In this document: one piece after another, positions 18,286 to 26,723 of the stretch
How the letters are laid out: every line of letters begins with the position of its first letter
How positions within the stretch are numbered: position 1 is the first letter of the stretch
Source: CBDDEH01 sp965226865
GTDB lineage: Bacteria > Chloroflexota > Dehalococcoidia > Lucifugimonadales > JAGWBF01
Reading direction: 5' to 3'
Length of the DNA: 64,000 bases
Assembly (NCBI GenBank): GCA_965226865.1
Contig: CBDDEH010000004.1
Span: forward strand, 682,001-746,000
Notes under the pieces: model-generated
The model's database searches: none
What the model saw: only the letters and a program-made list of their open reading frames with translations
What the model was told of the DNA's origin: nothing
Position numbers and translations under genes: made by a program

Positions 18286-19784
18286 CTAGCTTGGTTTGAG
18301 GACTGGGCGTTGATAACGTCCAACATGATCGAACGGCGTCTCCAGTAGCGGTCTGTAGACATCAATCACCTCGTCCTCGAACTCGAACCGCTCCATCAGG
18401 ACATCGATGGCGGCCTGAGCAATTAGTGATGCGCAGGCGAGGACGGAGGCAGGCGGGGCATTGTTTACGGGAGCAGAGCAACCCAACTGAGGAGTCGCGA
18501 AATCCTCACTTTCGACACCGGCGGGAATGATTGGATAACGCGTTGAGTCCTCACGTAGGTAAATCGGCGTGTCACCTGGCAACACCTGTCGCTCCACCCG
18601 GCCAATGAAGCCGCCTCGATAGAGCGCTCCCGAAACCAGCGGTCTATCCATCTCTTTCGCCACCATGGCCAGCGAGCCGACGAGAGCTTCGTTGCCCGTG
18701 GTGTCAATGACGATATCGGCGTCGTCGATGCGCTCGCGGATTTTGCTTGGCGTACCGGGCGCTTCCCGGAAACAGGTCACCTCCGTCCAGGGGGCGTGCT
18801 CTGCAATTACAGCCTGAACCGCTAGTGCCTTGGCCGCGCCCACTTGTCCGTGACCAGCCACGTGTCTAACCACGTTGCCAGGCAGCAGGGCATCGGGGTC
18901 GACCAACTTCAATGAACCGAGTCCACTTTCCGCAAGCAGTGTTGCGGTGTGACCCCCCAAGGCCCCGGCCCCGAACAGAGTTGCCTTCCGGGCACGCAAC
19001 GTGGTTGCATCTGGCCCCGCACGAAGGATGAGGCTATGGTCGTCAATCGGTCCGGGTTGCACTGCAATTGCCTCCATCTTGCCTTCCACTCCTTTACATA
19101 CCATCACCAGTAGGTCAGTTCGGCCTTGACGTTCCCAACAGAATAGGATGAGATCCACTCCGCCACTGGCAACTAGTGGGTCGGGCCTTTGCCGTTCCGT
19201 GAGTGCCCTCTGCAATCCTCTAGGCTGATGTCGTGACAGATGGGGGGAAACGTCGGACAACTGACGAGGCGGTGGTGTCTTCAGCTGTCCCGCATGGAAC
19301 CACAACCCTCTAAATTGGCTTTCCGACGACGGGCGACCCGGTGCTAGGTGGAGCCGGAATGGCTCCGAGTTCACTACACCTTGGAATTCGCCCCAGCCAT
19401 GGTTATGAACACCAATGGATCCGAGGTCAAACGTTGCAACGAGGGCATCTCTCGGCCAGAAATTCAAAAGAGCGTCTTGACCGAGATGGTCGTCCTCCCA
19501 TCCATGTATGGCATTCTCGCACCATTTCTCTATTCTCGAATACAGACCTTCAAGGGTTGTCCACTCCAGCGTGGGGTCTCCCACGCGCCACATGCAAACC
19601 AGGCCCGAGCGTGTCGAGTGGTTGGTGTTGAGGCCCTGGACGATGACGGCTGGTGGACGGAACGGCCACTGACGGGAGCAATGACGATGGATATCGTCAT
19701 TGCTCCCGTCAGTGGCTCGAAGGCAGGGTGGACTTCGCCCGTCCATCGTGGCGGATCGGACTCAGTGACTTTCCGGAACCCAGC
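18286..19784 (-). pseudogene. cap2: CBASS Cap2 E2-E1 ubiquitin-transferase-like protein, main part (interrupted)
   Basis: Cap2 attaches the CD-NTase C-terminus to targets and so primes CBASS. An E2-like domain has PFRPPAVIVQ followed by SGLVCMW, whose Cys is the likely E2 active site. The E1 domain has the nucleotide loop LFGAGALGGH, DPDALLPGNVVRH, DIVIDTTGN and the probable catalytic Cys in LGCSAPVNN. The first 22 codons lie beyond the IS21 element at 22173-22240. Downstream of the insertion the N-terminal frame (RKVTESDPPRWTGEVHPAFE, then MTISIVIAPV) must shift by one base near 19700, inside a perfect palindrome, to reach QWPFRPP. No Cap3 JAB peptidase follows; the next gene is a nuclease lipoprotein. 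Confidence 0.82.
19666..19715. repeat. Perfect inverted repeat within the Cap2 E2 domain
   Basis: Arms of 23 bases (CCACTGACGGGAGCAATGAC... and its exact inverse) flank a 4-base loop GGAT at 19689-19692. The palindrome lies inside coding sequence exactly where the E2 reading frame breaks, suggesting a template-switch mutation. Confidence 0.8.
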
Positions 19785-19870
19785 TGATCAGCGACAATTA
19801 CTTTTGCCGGTAGACGCTGACTATTCTTGCCGGTCGTGGGGGGAGACCATCTGGTACAGGAGGTACCGGA

Positions 19871-21355
19871 TTGGTCACAGATCAGCAGGTAGTGCTACTG
19901 AGGCAGAAGCTAATGGAAGGCAAGAGTCAACAAGGGGCGGCAGCAGCATCTGGTATGAGCGTGCGGACGGCGCGGACGTGGCAGCGAGGCAGGCTGCCGT
20001 CGGAGAAGAAGGGCAAGCGGAGGTGGCGAACCCGACCGGACCCGTTCGCCGGGGTGTGGGCCGAGGAGGTCGAGCCCCTTCTGCGGAGCGACGTTGAGGG
20101 AGCGCTGAAGGCGACGACTATTCTGGAGTGGCTCGACGAGCGGCATCCCGGCCGGTTCAGTTTGTCGCAGCTGCGGACGCTACAGCGTCGTCTTCGTGAC
20201 TGGCGAGCGCTGTCCGGGCCGGACCGAGAGGTGTTCTTCGAGCAGGAGCATCCGCCCGGTCGCGAGGCTCAGGTGGACTTCACTCACTGCGGCGAGCTCG
20301 GGGTGACGATCTGCGGCGAGCCGTTCGGTCATCTGCTGTTCCACTTCGTGCTGAGCCATTCGGGATGGCGGTACGTGGACATTGCCTACGGGGAGACGTT
20401 CGCGGCGCTGGTTAAGGGTATGCAGGGAGCGCTGTGGGAGTTGGGCGGTGTGCCGGAGGTGTTACGGACCGACAACCTGTCGGCAGCCACGCACGAGTTG
20501 AAGGGAAGCGGAGGGCGCGCTCTGAACGAGCGGTATGCGGCGGTGCTGGCGCACTACGGGCTGCGGTCTACGAGGACGAACCCGAGGTCATCCCACGAGA
20601 ACGGCGTGGCCGAGCAGGGTCACCACCGGCTCAAGGGGGCGCTAGGCCAGGCGCTGATCCTGCGCGGCAGCCGGGACTTCCGGTCGGTGGAAGCGTACAT
20701 CTCGTTCGTCCGGCAGGTGGCAGACAAGCGCAACAGGTTGGTCTGGGCGAAGCTGGAGCATGAGCGGCGCTGCCTTCGGCCGCTGCCGCCTGCGCCGGTG
20801 CCCGAGTACGTTACCTACCGGACGAAGGTGCGCAAATGGAGTACGGTCCGGGTAGCCAACCGCACGTACACGGTGCCGTCCCGGCTGATAGGTATGGAGG
20901 TGGATGTCCGGCAGTACACCGATCACCTGGAGGTCTACTACAAGGGCAGTCCGGTCGAGCGGATGGATCGAGTGCATGGCGCTGGGGAGGCCCGCATAGA
21001 CTACCGCCACGTCATCGGCTCCCTGGTGCGCAAGCCCGGTGCGTTCGCGCGTTACCGGTACAGAGAGCAGATGTTTCCCACCGGGACCTTCCGCCTGGCC
21101 TACGATGCCCTGCGGGAGTGGAGGGGCGAACGCGCCGACGTGGACTACGTACGCATCCTACACCTGGCCGCCACGACCATGGAGTCGGAGGTGGACCGAG
21201 CCCTGGGGCTGCTGCTCGAAGCGGGCACGCCCTTCGACTACGCGGCGGTGCGGGAGCTGGCGGCCCCGGCCCCGCCACAGGTCCCTGAGCTGGCCTTGTC
21301 CAGGGTGGTGGACCTGAGGGTCTACGACCGTCTGCTTGCGGCGGGTGTGCGATGA
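19871..21355 (+). CDS. istA: IS21 transposase IstA
   Basis: 494 residues starting at TTG 19871 with AGGAGG eight bases upstream. An N-terminal HTH (LMEGKSQQGAAAASGMSVRTARTWQ) is followed by an rve core: Asp in AQVDFTHCGEL, Asp in LRTDNLSAATHEL and Glu in NPRSSHENGVAEQGHHRLK. The C-terminal beta domain (TVRVANRTYTVPSRLIGMEV) is typical. Appears complete; its stop overlaps istB. Confidence 0.93.
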   Translation: MVTDQQVVLLRQKLMEGKSQQGAAAASGMSVRTARTWQRGRLPSEKKGKRRWRTRPDPFAGVWAEEVEPLLRSDVEGALKATTILEWLDERHPGRFSLSQLRTLQRRLRDWRALSGPDREVFFEQEHPPGREAQVDFTHCGELGVTICGEPFGHLLFHFVLSHSGWRYVDIAYGETFAALVKGMQGALWELGGVPEVLRTDNLSAATHELKGSGGRALNERYAAVLAHYGLRSTRTNPRSSHENGVAEQGHHRLKGALGQALILRGSRDFRSVEAYISFVRQVADKRNRLVWAKLEHERRCLRPLPPAPVPEYVTYRTKVRKWSTVRVANRTYTVPSRLIGMEVDVRQYTDHLEVYYKGSPVERMDRVHGAGEARIDYRHVIGSLVRKPGAFARYRYREQMFPTGTFRLAYDALREWRGERADVDYVRILHLAATTMESEVDRALGLLLEAGTPFDYAAVRELAAPAPPQVPELALSRVVDLRVYDRLLAAGVR

Positions 21356-22136
21356 GCATGGGCAGGGTCTCCTCGAACGGAGTGAAGGAACGGATCGGCC
21401 AGCTGTGCAGCGAGTTCAAGCTGCCCACGGTGGGAGCGGAGGCAGGCCCCCGGTTCACCGCAGCCGGTCACACGGACGCCCTGCACACCCTTGTGGAAGT
21501 GTTGGAGCAGGAAGCCGAGGACCGCCGGCAGAGGCGCATCATCCACATCAGACGAGCATCCAGGCTGCCCGTCGGCAAGACGTGGGACACCTTCGAGCAC
21601 GACAGGGTGCCGGTGGCGCTCAGACAGCAGCTCGTCGAGCTGGCCGATGGGAGCTTCGTCGAGAGAGGCGTCAATGTCCTGGCTTTCGGACTGCCGGCAC
21701 CGGCAAGACCCACGCCTTGTGCGCCATAGGCCACCGGCTGGTTGAGTCGGGCAGATCGGTCCTGTTCACACCTGCCTACCGCCTGGTCCAGGACATGCTG
21801 GCGGCCAAACGAGACCTCAACCTGCCGCGCATGCTCCGCAAGCTCGACAACATCGACTTCCTGCTAATCGACGACCTCGGCTACCTACCCCAGGGAGCCG
21901 AGGAGTCCGAGGTCTTGTTCACCCTCATAGCCGAGCGGTATGAACGCCGCTCACTGGGCATCACCTCCAACCTCGTCTTCTCACAGTGGGAGAAGGTCTT
22001 CGCCAACCCTATGGCCACTGCAGCTGCCATCGACAGGATCGTCCACCACTCGATCATCCTGGAGTTCGACGTCCCCAGCTATCGGACCGGGGCAGCTCAA
22101 CAGCGTCTTCAACAGGAGGTCAACCGGCAAGAATAA
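21352..22136 (+). pseudogene. istB: IS21 helper ATPase IstB, frameshifted in Walker A
   Basis: The first frame from ATG 21352 encodes the IstB N-terminal domain (VKERIGQLCSEFKLPTV, ALRQQLVELADGSFVERG) and then LAFGLPAPARPT. One G missing from the GGG run near 21698 destroys the expected GLPGTGKTHAL; the other frame continues HALCAIGHRLVESGRS, LLIDDLGYLP (Walker B) to 22136. IstB loads the transposase on target DNA, so this element may now be immobile. Confidence 0.88.
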
Positions 22137-22172
22137 TAGACGCACACCGGCAAAAATAGTTGACGCCGATCA

Positions 22173-22240
22173 CCAGCGGACGCTAGGTCCTTGGTGAACT
22201 TCTCCAGTGATTCAAGATGGAAGTGTTCATCCGTGATCAT
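22173..22240 (-). pseudogene. cap2: CBASS Cap2, N-terminal 22 codons
   Basis: ATG 22240 overlaps the CD-NTase stop by 14 bases and encodes MITDEHFHLESLEKFTKDLA before the IS21 duplication CCAGC. Read on into 19784 the sequence becomes DLASAGFRKVTESDPPRW, a normal E2-domain start, which identifies the fragment. Confidence 0.8.
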
Positions 22241-23246
22241 CGCTATCCAAACCTACGGGCCTCGCTCGGCCGCCGGGCCACCGGTATGACCGCGGCAGGT
22301 GCCACATGGCTGGCGGCCTTACTCCCCGACGTGCTGGGCGACCCCCGCCGCCAGTGGAGTTCTTGCCGAAGCTCTTGCCGAACAGTCTCTTCCAGGTGTT
22401 GATGGCTGCTTCACTCGAAGGTTCCGCCTTGGCCCTCTTCGCTGTCTGCGCATGGGAGTTGACTCTGGTTCTGAAGTTGACGTACTTGGATTGGTCCCAG
22501 TGTCGATTGAAGTTCTCCGTTGGCAGAACGGGATTCTTGATCTCCGGCATTTTGGGATTGCGCTGGAGATAGTCGTCCATTCTTGACAGGACAGTCACTA
22601 GGGTGTCGGCGACCGTGCTGACGGCCTCCGTCCCCTCATCGGACGGGCTGATGGTGGCACCGGCCAGGGTCGTCAGCAAGATTGACTTGGCAGTGTAGTT
22701 GTTCTTGTGGTCTCGGAGATACTTGAGCAGTCTGACTACCCGCTTCAGATTGCCGCCCGTTATCCGATTCTTCTCGTTGAACCACTCCCGATACCCGGTC
22801 CCATCTGTTGGCTCGAATCTGTTCTCGACCCGATTGCAGACGTAATGTCTGCCGCCAGAGGTCACCCTCGGTACTACGTCAAGGTGAAAATCGCCAGCGT
22901 AGTCGATGGTGACGCAGAGAGTCTTGAGCCTGAGCTTGTCGGCATAGTTGTGATTCTGCTTCAGGGTCCTGTAGATCGCGTCGACGTAGTCCTTGGCTTG
23001 CCAGTTGGGGTTACGGTTCATCACAATCTGGATGTCGGCGTCGTACTCGTCGTTATCGTCGACAGGCTTGATAAGGGTGCCGAGCGCGAATGAACCCTGG
23101 CGCTCCATCTTCTGATAGCCAGTCAGGTGGTCCTTGAGGTAGCTGTTCACAGCCCCGACACCGGTCTCTAGTCGTTCCAGCCGCCTTGGGTTCAGATTGA
23201 CTTCATCCGTGAGTAGGTCTTGGAACTGCTGATTGTTCTTGCTCAT
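22227..23246 (-). CDS. cdnD: CBASS CD-NTase (cGAS/DncV-like nucleotidyltransferase)
   Basis: Makes a cyclic oligonucleotide alarm signal on phage infection. The start ATG 23246 has AAGGAG seven bases upstream; ATG 23252 touches that site and is less likely. Active-site landmarks are the GS of RQGSFALGT (about residue 52), the metal-binding Asp pair in DEYDADIQIVM and the third Asp in DFHLDVVPR. The C-terminal helical domain ends NTWKRLFGKSFG, followed by about 40 residues of Gly/Arg/Pro-rich tail of unusual composition. In type II CBASS the C-terminus is the residue joined by Cap2. Frame is intact; the clade letter in the symbol is a guess. It sits between capV and cap2, overlapping cap2. Confidence 0.88.
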   Translation of the reverse strand: MSKNNQQFQDLLTDEVNLNPRRLERLETGVGAVNSYLKDHLTGYQKMERQGSFALGTLIKPVDDNDEYDADIQIVMNRNPNWQAKDYVDAIYRTLKQNHNYADKLRLKTLCVTIDYAGDFHLDVVPRVTSGGRHYVCNRVENRFEPTDGTGYREWFNEKNRITGGNLKRVVRLLKYLRDHKNNYTAKSILLTTLAGATISPSDEGTEAVSTVADTLVTVLSRMDDYLQRNPKMPEIKNPVLPTENFNRHWDQSKYVNFRTRVNSHAQTAKRAKAEPSSEAAINTWKRLFGKSFGKNSTGGGGRPARRGVRPPAMWHLPRSYRWPGGRARPVGLDSDDHG

Positions 23247-23330
23247 CTTCATCTCCTTCTGTGGTTCCTATTTTTGTCGTCAGTTCCGGCCGGTCCGATT
23301 AGACATTACTTAGACCTTGCCGGTGTCCTG

Positions 23331-24257
23331 TCACTTTGGTCTCTTCAAGTTATTCATAACCTCCTTGCTGCGGAGGGCGAAATCCCTGGTCGCCAAGGCC
23401 TTGAGATTGCGCAGGTGCTTGATGTCGTCCAATTTCCAAGCCTCGATCTCAGGGTCGAGCCGCAGGTACCGGTCTGCGAGCAAGAGCTTGGCCATGTTCG
23501 CCGAGGCGTCAGATTGCAGCCTGAGAAAATATGAGACCAACTTCTCGCGGCCCCAACCGGTCATGAGACCCCAGAGTCTGTTTTGGGAATAGAGATTGAC
23601 GGAATGGCCGGTACCGATTGACAGGATGCGTACCTGTTCCACCGACCGCCTAAACTTAGAAACAGCCTCCGTCAACGCTATGATCGACGGATTGTTGGCC
23701 CACAGGCCGCCGTCTGCGAGAAGGAAATCGCCGACCGGTACAGGATCAAAGTAGGCGGGAGCCGCGCACGACGCGAGGATGGCATCGCTCAGAACGACAT
23801 CCCCGTCCCTGATGTAGGGTTCTCCGAGGTCCTTCAGGTATCGAGACTTGAACACATGCACACCGCCGGTGGATATGTCGGAGCCCGTAATCATCAGAGG
23901 CGTGGAGATTTCCCCCAGGGTCAGGTCGGACACGCAGCTTCGGATCACCTGTTCAAGAGACCGGCTCGAGTATTTGCTTCGCATATGGAACGAGCCCAGC
24001 CATCTTCTCCGAAAGATGCGTGGCGACTCCTTCTCGAAGAGCTTGACTACGCCGGACATGGGAATGCCCACAGCAGCGGCCCCTGCGATGATCGAGCCTG
24101 TGCTGGTACCAGCTATCAGATCGAAGTGCTCCCTTACAGGCGCACCGGTCTCTTGTTCGATGCAAGAAAGGACTTGAGCTGAGTAAACTCCCCTCGTCCC
24201 GCCTCCATCCAAGGCCAGGATGTTGAATGCGTTATCTTGAACCATGGAATCCTGCAT
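23331..24257 (-). CDS. capV: CBASS effector CapV, patatin-like phospholipase
   Basis: CapV is activated by the cyclic nucleotide made by the neighbouring CD-NTase and degrades the inner membrane, killing the infected cell. The patatin fold is complete over 308 residues: oxyanion loop DGGGTRG (17-23), nucleophile elbow GTSTG with Ser52, and catalytic Asp181 in LLADGGLWANN. The start ATG 24257 has AGGTGAAAGG upstream. It is the first gene after the putative CapH operator at 24294-24313 and is 85 bases upstream of the CD-NTase. The gene looks intact. Confidence 0.9.
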   Translation of the reverse strand: MQDSMVQDNAFNILALDGGGTRGVYSAQVLSCIEQETGAPVREHFDLIAGTSTGSIIAGAAAVGIPMSGVVKLFEKESPRIFRRRWLGSFHMRSKYSSRSLEQVIRSCVSDLTLGEISTPLMITGSDISTGGVHVFKSRYLKDLGEPYIRDGDVVLSDAILASCAAPAYFDPVPVGDFLLADGGLWANNPSIIALTEAVSKFRRSVEQVRILSIGTGHSVNLYSQNRLWGLMTGWGREKLVSYFLRLQSDASANMAKLLLADRYLRLDPEIEAWKLDDIKHLRNLKALATRDFALRSKEVMNNLKRPK

Positions 24258-24293
24258 CTGTGCCTTTCACCTGAGGGCATTCGAAATTATGTG

Positions 24294-24313
24294 TGTTGTG
24301 TTTCAACTCAACT
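24294..24313. promoter_or_regulatory. Putative CapH operator upstream of capV
   Basis: TGTTGTGTTTCAACTCAACT matches 16 of 20 bases of the palindromic site before capH (TGTTGATATTCAACTCAACA, minus strand). It is 37 bases before the capV start, a position suited to repression. Confidence 0.6.
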
Positions 24314-24332
24314 ACAAATTGAGGAATCAGCC

Positions 24333-24980
24333 TCAATCTCCTAGGCGCATCTGCCCTTCATACTCCTGCCGCGACGGATACAACTCTCCGTCCTCTGTCA
24401 CATACAAGAGGCCAAGTCTCTCCAGCCTGACCTTCAGGGCCGTTATGGTCACCTGGAACCTGTCGCGCAGCCCGTAGAGCGTGGGCCAACTGAGCAGGTC
24501 AACATCTCTGGTCGCGTCCATCAGCAGATTTGAAGGCATCAGAAGGAACCCCATGAACCTATGCGCCTGGACTTCCCGCAGGTCCTGACCGGGCCCGGAG
24601 CTCCGATAGAGGCAGCTGAAGTCCCGTCCCAGGTTAGGCAAGGGTCGCTGAGCTAGGTGCCCATGATCGACATGGACCTCCCAATGTCCTGCTTCGTGAG
24701 CTAGGACGGTGTAGTAGAGGCCCGACGTGTCTGTTAGGAGCATACGCCTGGATTCGTTGAAGACGACGGTCTTCGAACCAGGCTCAAGTGCAGCGAGAAT
24801 GGACTGATGCGGAAGCTCTGATATGTCATCCCAAAGGATGCTGAGGTCTAGGACGTCTTCCAGAATGCGCTCGACCGGCACTGGAGGACTGGAGACCGCT
24901 CCATACAGGGAATCGTAGCGGAGCAGCAGACGGGTCGCCATGCCCTCAAGCTGGGGATCAGATAGGAACTTCGTAGTCAT
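24333..24980 (-). CDS. capP: CapP-like ImmA/IrrE metallopeptidase
   Basis: CapP proteins cleave the CapH repressor in response to DNA damage and thereby switch on CBASS. The zinc motif HEAGH is at about residues 95-99, and a downstream REVQAHRFMGFLLMP supplies the third ligand Glu, as in the ImmA/IrrE (DUF955) family. A C-terminal winged segment (TLYGLRDRFQVTITALKVRLERL) follows. ATG 24980 overlaps the capH stop (ATGA), so the pair is coupled; the upstream in-frame start at 25019 is inside capH and not used. Identification as CapP rests on position and pairing; similar HTH-peptidase pairs occur in other mobile elements. Confidence 0.82.
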   Translation of the reverse strand: MTTKFLSDPQLEGMATRLLLRYDSLYGAVSSPPVPVERILEDVLDLSILWDDISELPHQSILAALEPGSKTVVFNESRRMLLTDTSGLYYTVLAHEAGHWEVHVDHGHLAQRPLPNLGRDFSCLYRSSGPGQDLREVQAHRFMGFLLMPSNLLMDATRDVDLLSWPTLYGLRDRFQVTITALKVRLERLGLLYVTEDGELYPSRQEYEGQMRLGD

Positions 24981-25339
24981 TCCTGCTCCTGCGACCTGCC
25001 GCGAATGAGTCTCTGCCACTCAGCAGGCGACCGAACGTTATCCCCGATGGATCGCAGAAACTGAACAGCCTGTGGATTCCGGGCCAACGTCTCGGCGAGG
25101 TCCGACGGAATCTTCCCGGCCAGGGTTATCAGTTCGTCGGCAAGCTCGGTTTCATCTTGGCCCAACACACCTGCCAACTCCTTCGCGATCTTCTTGAGAA
25201 CGGTCTCACTGGGAGGCTCTACACGCCCGTTCTCAATCTTGCTGAGGTACGTGAAATCGACACCGACCCGCTCTGCTAGTTCGCGCTGGCTAAACCGAGC
25301 TTCCTTGCGCATTGAACGTAGATGCTCTGGGAAGTCCAT
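24977..25339 (-). CDS. capH: CapH-like XRE-family repressor
   Basis: A 120-residue DNA-binding protein. The HTH covers about residues 9-60 (FSQRELAERVGVDFTYLSKIENGRVEPPS), and a helical C-terminal part (DELITLAGKIPSDLAETLARNPQAVQF) is the likely cleavage and dimerisation region. ATG 25339 with GAGGTGA five bases upstream is preferred over the ATG at 25354. It is first in the capH-capP-capV-CD-NTase-cap2 run, and a palindrome in its promoter recurs before capV, consistent with self-repression and control of the whole operon. Confidence 0.85.
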   Translation of the reverse strand: MDFPEHLRSMRKEARFSQRELAERVGVDFTYLSKIENGRVEPPSETVLKKIAKELAGVLGQDETELADELITLAGKIPSDLAETLARNPQAVQFLRSIGDNVRSPAEWQRLIRGRSQEQE

Positions 25340-25368
25340 ACCGTCACCTCTCATAGAGGATACATGAC

Positions 25369-25388
25369 TGTTGAGTTGAATATCAACA
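25369..25388. promoter_or_regulatory. Putative CapH operator upstream of capH
   Basis: TGTTGAGTTGAATATCAACA contains 6-base inverted arms TGTTGA/TCAACA and lies 30 bases before the capH start. A near copy is upstream of capV. Confidence 0.6.
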
Positions 25389-25507
25389 CCTAATCAGCAG
25401 CAACTGGGGAGATCCCCGCGTCCCTCTGTGCAATCGTCCGGCAGAGAGAGCCGCATGAGCGCCGAATTAGGACAGCCGACGTAGGTCGCTCGGTCTATCG
25501 GCGCTGA

Positions 25508-25680
25508 TTAGCAGAAGCTGTCCCCAAACAGTTCCTGCCAGAGTTTGATGGCCTTCTCAGCCGAGGGCTCGGCTTTTGCCTGCTTCGCCACTATCAGGTT
25601 CTTGGTGCCGTCCCACCTGGATACCCGTCTGCCGACCTCATCCACCTGGCTCCCGAGCCCCTGCGCGGCTTGGCGAACAA
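25508..25680 (-). pseudogene. C-terminal remnant of a second CD-NTase
   Basis: The minus frame reads RLARLVRQAAQGLGSQVDEV and then AKQAKAEPSAEKAIKLWQEL-FGDSFC before TAA at 25508-25510. It parallels the intact CD-NTase tail (KRAKAEPSSEAAINTWKRLF-GKSF). Nothing of the catalytic domain remains. Upstream bases 25681-25842 contain a protein-like frame (QVWPDPNMQSTVDVDKQEDE) I cannot place. Confidence 0.55.
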
Positions 25681-25878
25681 GTCTCGCCAGACGACGACCT
25701 GGACGTCACCCGTCTCGCCCTCATCCTCCTGCTTATCCACATCGACCGTGGACTGCATGTTGGGATCGGGCCAGACCTGACGAATTCCTGAGATGGCCTT
25801 TGGGATACCATGCCGGTTCCATTTGCCCGGTGGGAACAGCAACCCGACAGTGGAAGGCTTGGTCCGCCGGCGACCCGC

Positions 25879-25975
25879 TTAGGCCACCACCGCCCACGGT
25901 AGATACCACCATCTTCGAGATGTGGCTTGGCAGCCTGTCACCGCACCGTGGCCTCTCCATTCCTGCATTGTGATG
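25879..25975. repeat. Dispersed repeat, member 2
   Basis: About 90 bases aligned with 16918-17000 at roughly 85 percent identity by eye, including GGTAGATACCACCATCTTCG and CTGTCACCGCAC. It abuts the CD-NTase remnant. From 25976 to 26344 I see no gene. Confidence 0.6.
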
Positions 25976-26344
25976 CGGTGGGGCCGAGTAACGTAAGGAG
26001 CGTCACGCTACCCCGACCCATTTACGCATCCGCCTCTCCCTGCGTCTCCCCCTTCGGCATCAGGACCCTAATGAGCGGTTCGAGTCTCGCGGGGACCACC
26101 AGTTTGTATCTGAGACCTAAGGAGAATCGAACTCTTCCGATAAGCACTCATTGAGCGGAGCGGAAGCCCCTAATCTAGCCATGAGTCCATTGTGGAATTG
26201 GGGGCCTATGGCTGGACTCTACTAGCCGCTGATGCTAACTTGGGGTAAGGTCACAGAGTCCAAACAACTCCGCCGTGGACGCGTTAGTCACTGTGCGCCT
26301 GCGGGTTCGACTTACGTCAAGATCAGTATCTAGTGAGGCTGGCA

Positions 26345-26723
26345 ATGTACGAAGAAAACGCCTTCTTCAACTCTCCGCCGATGGATGCGGTACTGTGGAG
26401 ATACCTTGATTTCACTAGATTTGTGTCTCTTATGGACAAGAATGCTCTATTTTTTGTAAGAGCAGATAAGCTGGGCGATCCGTTCGAAGGTTCCTACAGC
26501 AGGATGAACATTAACATACGCCCTGAACTGTATAGGGACCAGATACCTGAGCGTGCGCTCCAGCAAATGGGTGATTTCATCAGGGAATCAAGGCGCTTCA
26601 CCCTAGTCAATTGTTGGCACTGGAGCACTTATGAATCCGCTGCTATGTGGAGACTGTATTCTAGAGAGAGTGACGGCGTTGCGATTAGGACAGATTTCAA
26701 ATCATTGTCAGAATCCTTCTTAG
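26345..26723 (+). pseudogene. DUF2971 protein, N-terminal part (cut by IS1380 copy 3)
   Basis: The start of a DUF2971 protein is clear: LWRYLDFTRFVSLMDKNALF, then DKLGDPFEGSYSR, FTLVNCWHWSTYESAAMWRL and SDGVAIRTDFKSLSESFL, where the IS begins. DUF2971 genes are of unknown function and are often found in accessory or defence regions. The segment right of the IS (28439-28516) could encode a few further residues (CFLGSARIIDVNHLE) before a stop, but the flanks CTTAG and CTAAA do not form a duplication, so continuity is uncertain. Confidence 0.7.

Larger units (their letters stand above)
19785..22172 (+). mobile_element. IS21-family element 1, inserted in cap2
   Basis: Ends begin TGATCAGCGAC (left) and TGATCGGCGTC (right, inverted), each followed by the internal repeats TTTTGCCGGT and TTCTTGCCGGT typical of the multiple terminal repeats of IS21 elements. 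A 5-bp target duplication CCAGC lies at 19780-19784 and 22173-22177. Removing the element and one duplication rejoins cap2 codon 22 in frame. Confidence 0.92.

Noticed and set aside
22217..23093. Plus-strand frames opposite the CD-NTase
   Set aside because: Shadows; the minus strand has the nucleotidyltransferase active-site residues.
26100..26150. tRNA-like T-arm sequence (GAGAATCGAACTC)
   Set aside because: No acceptor stem or anticodon arm can be formed around it.
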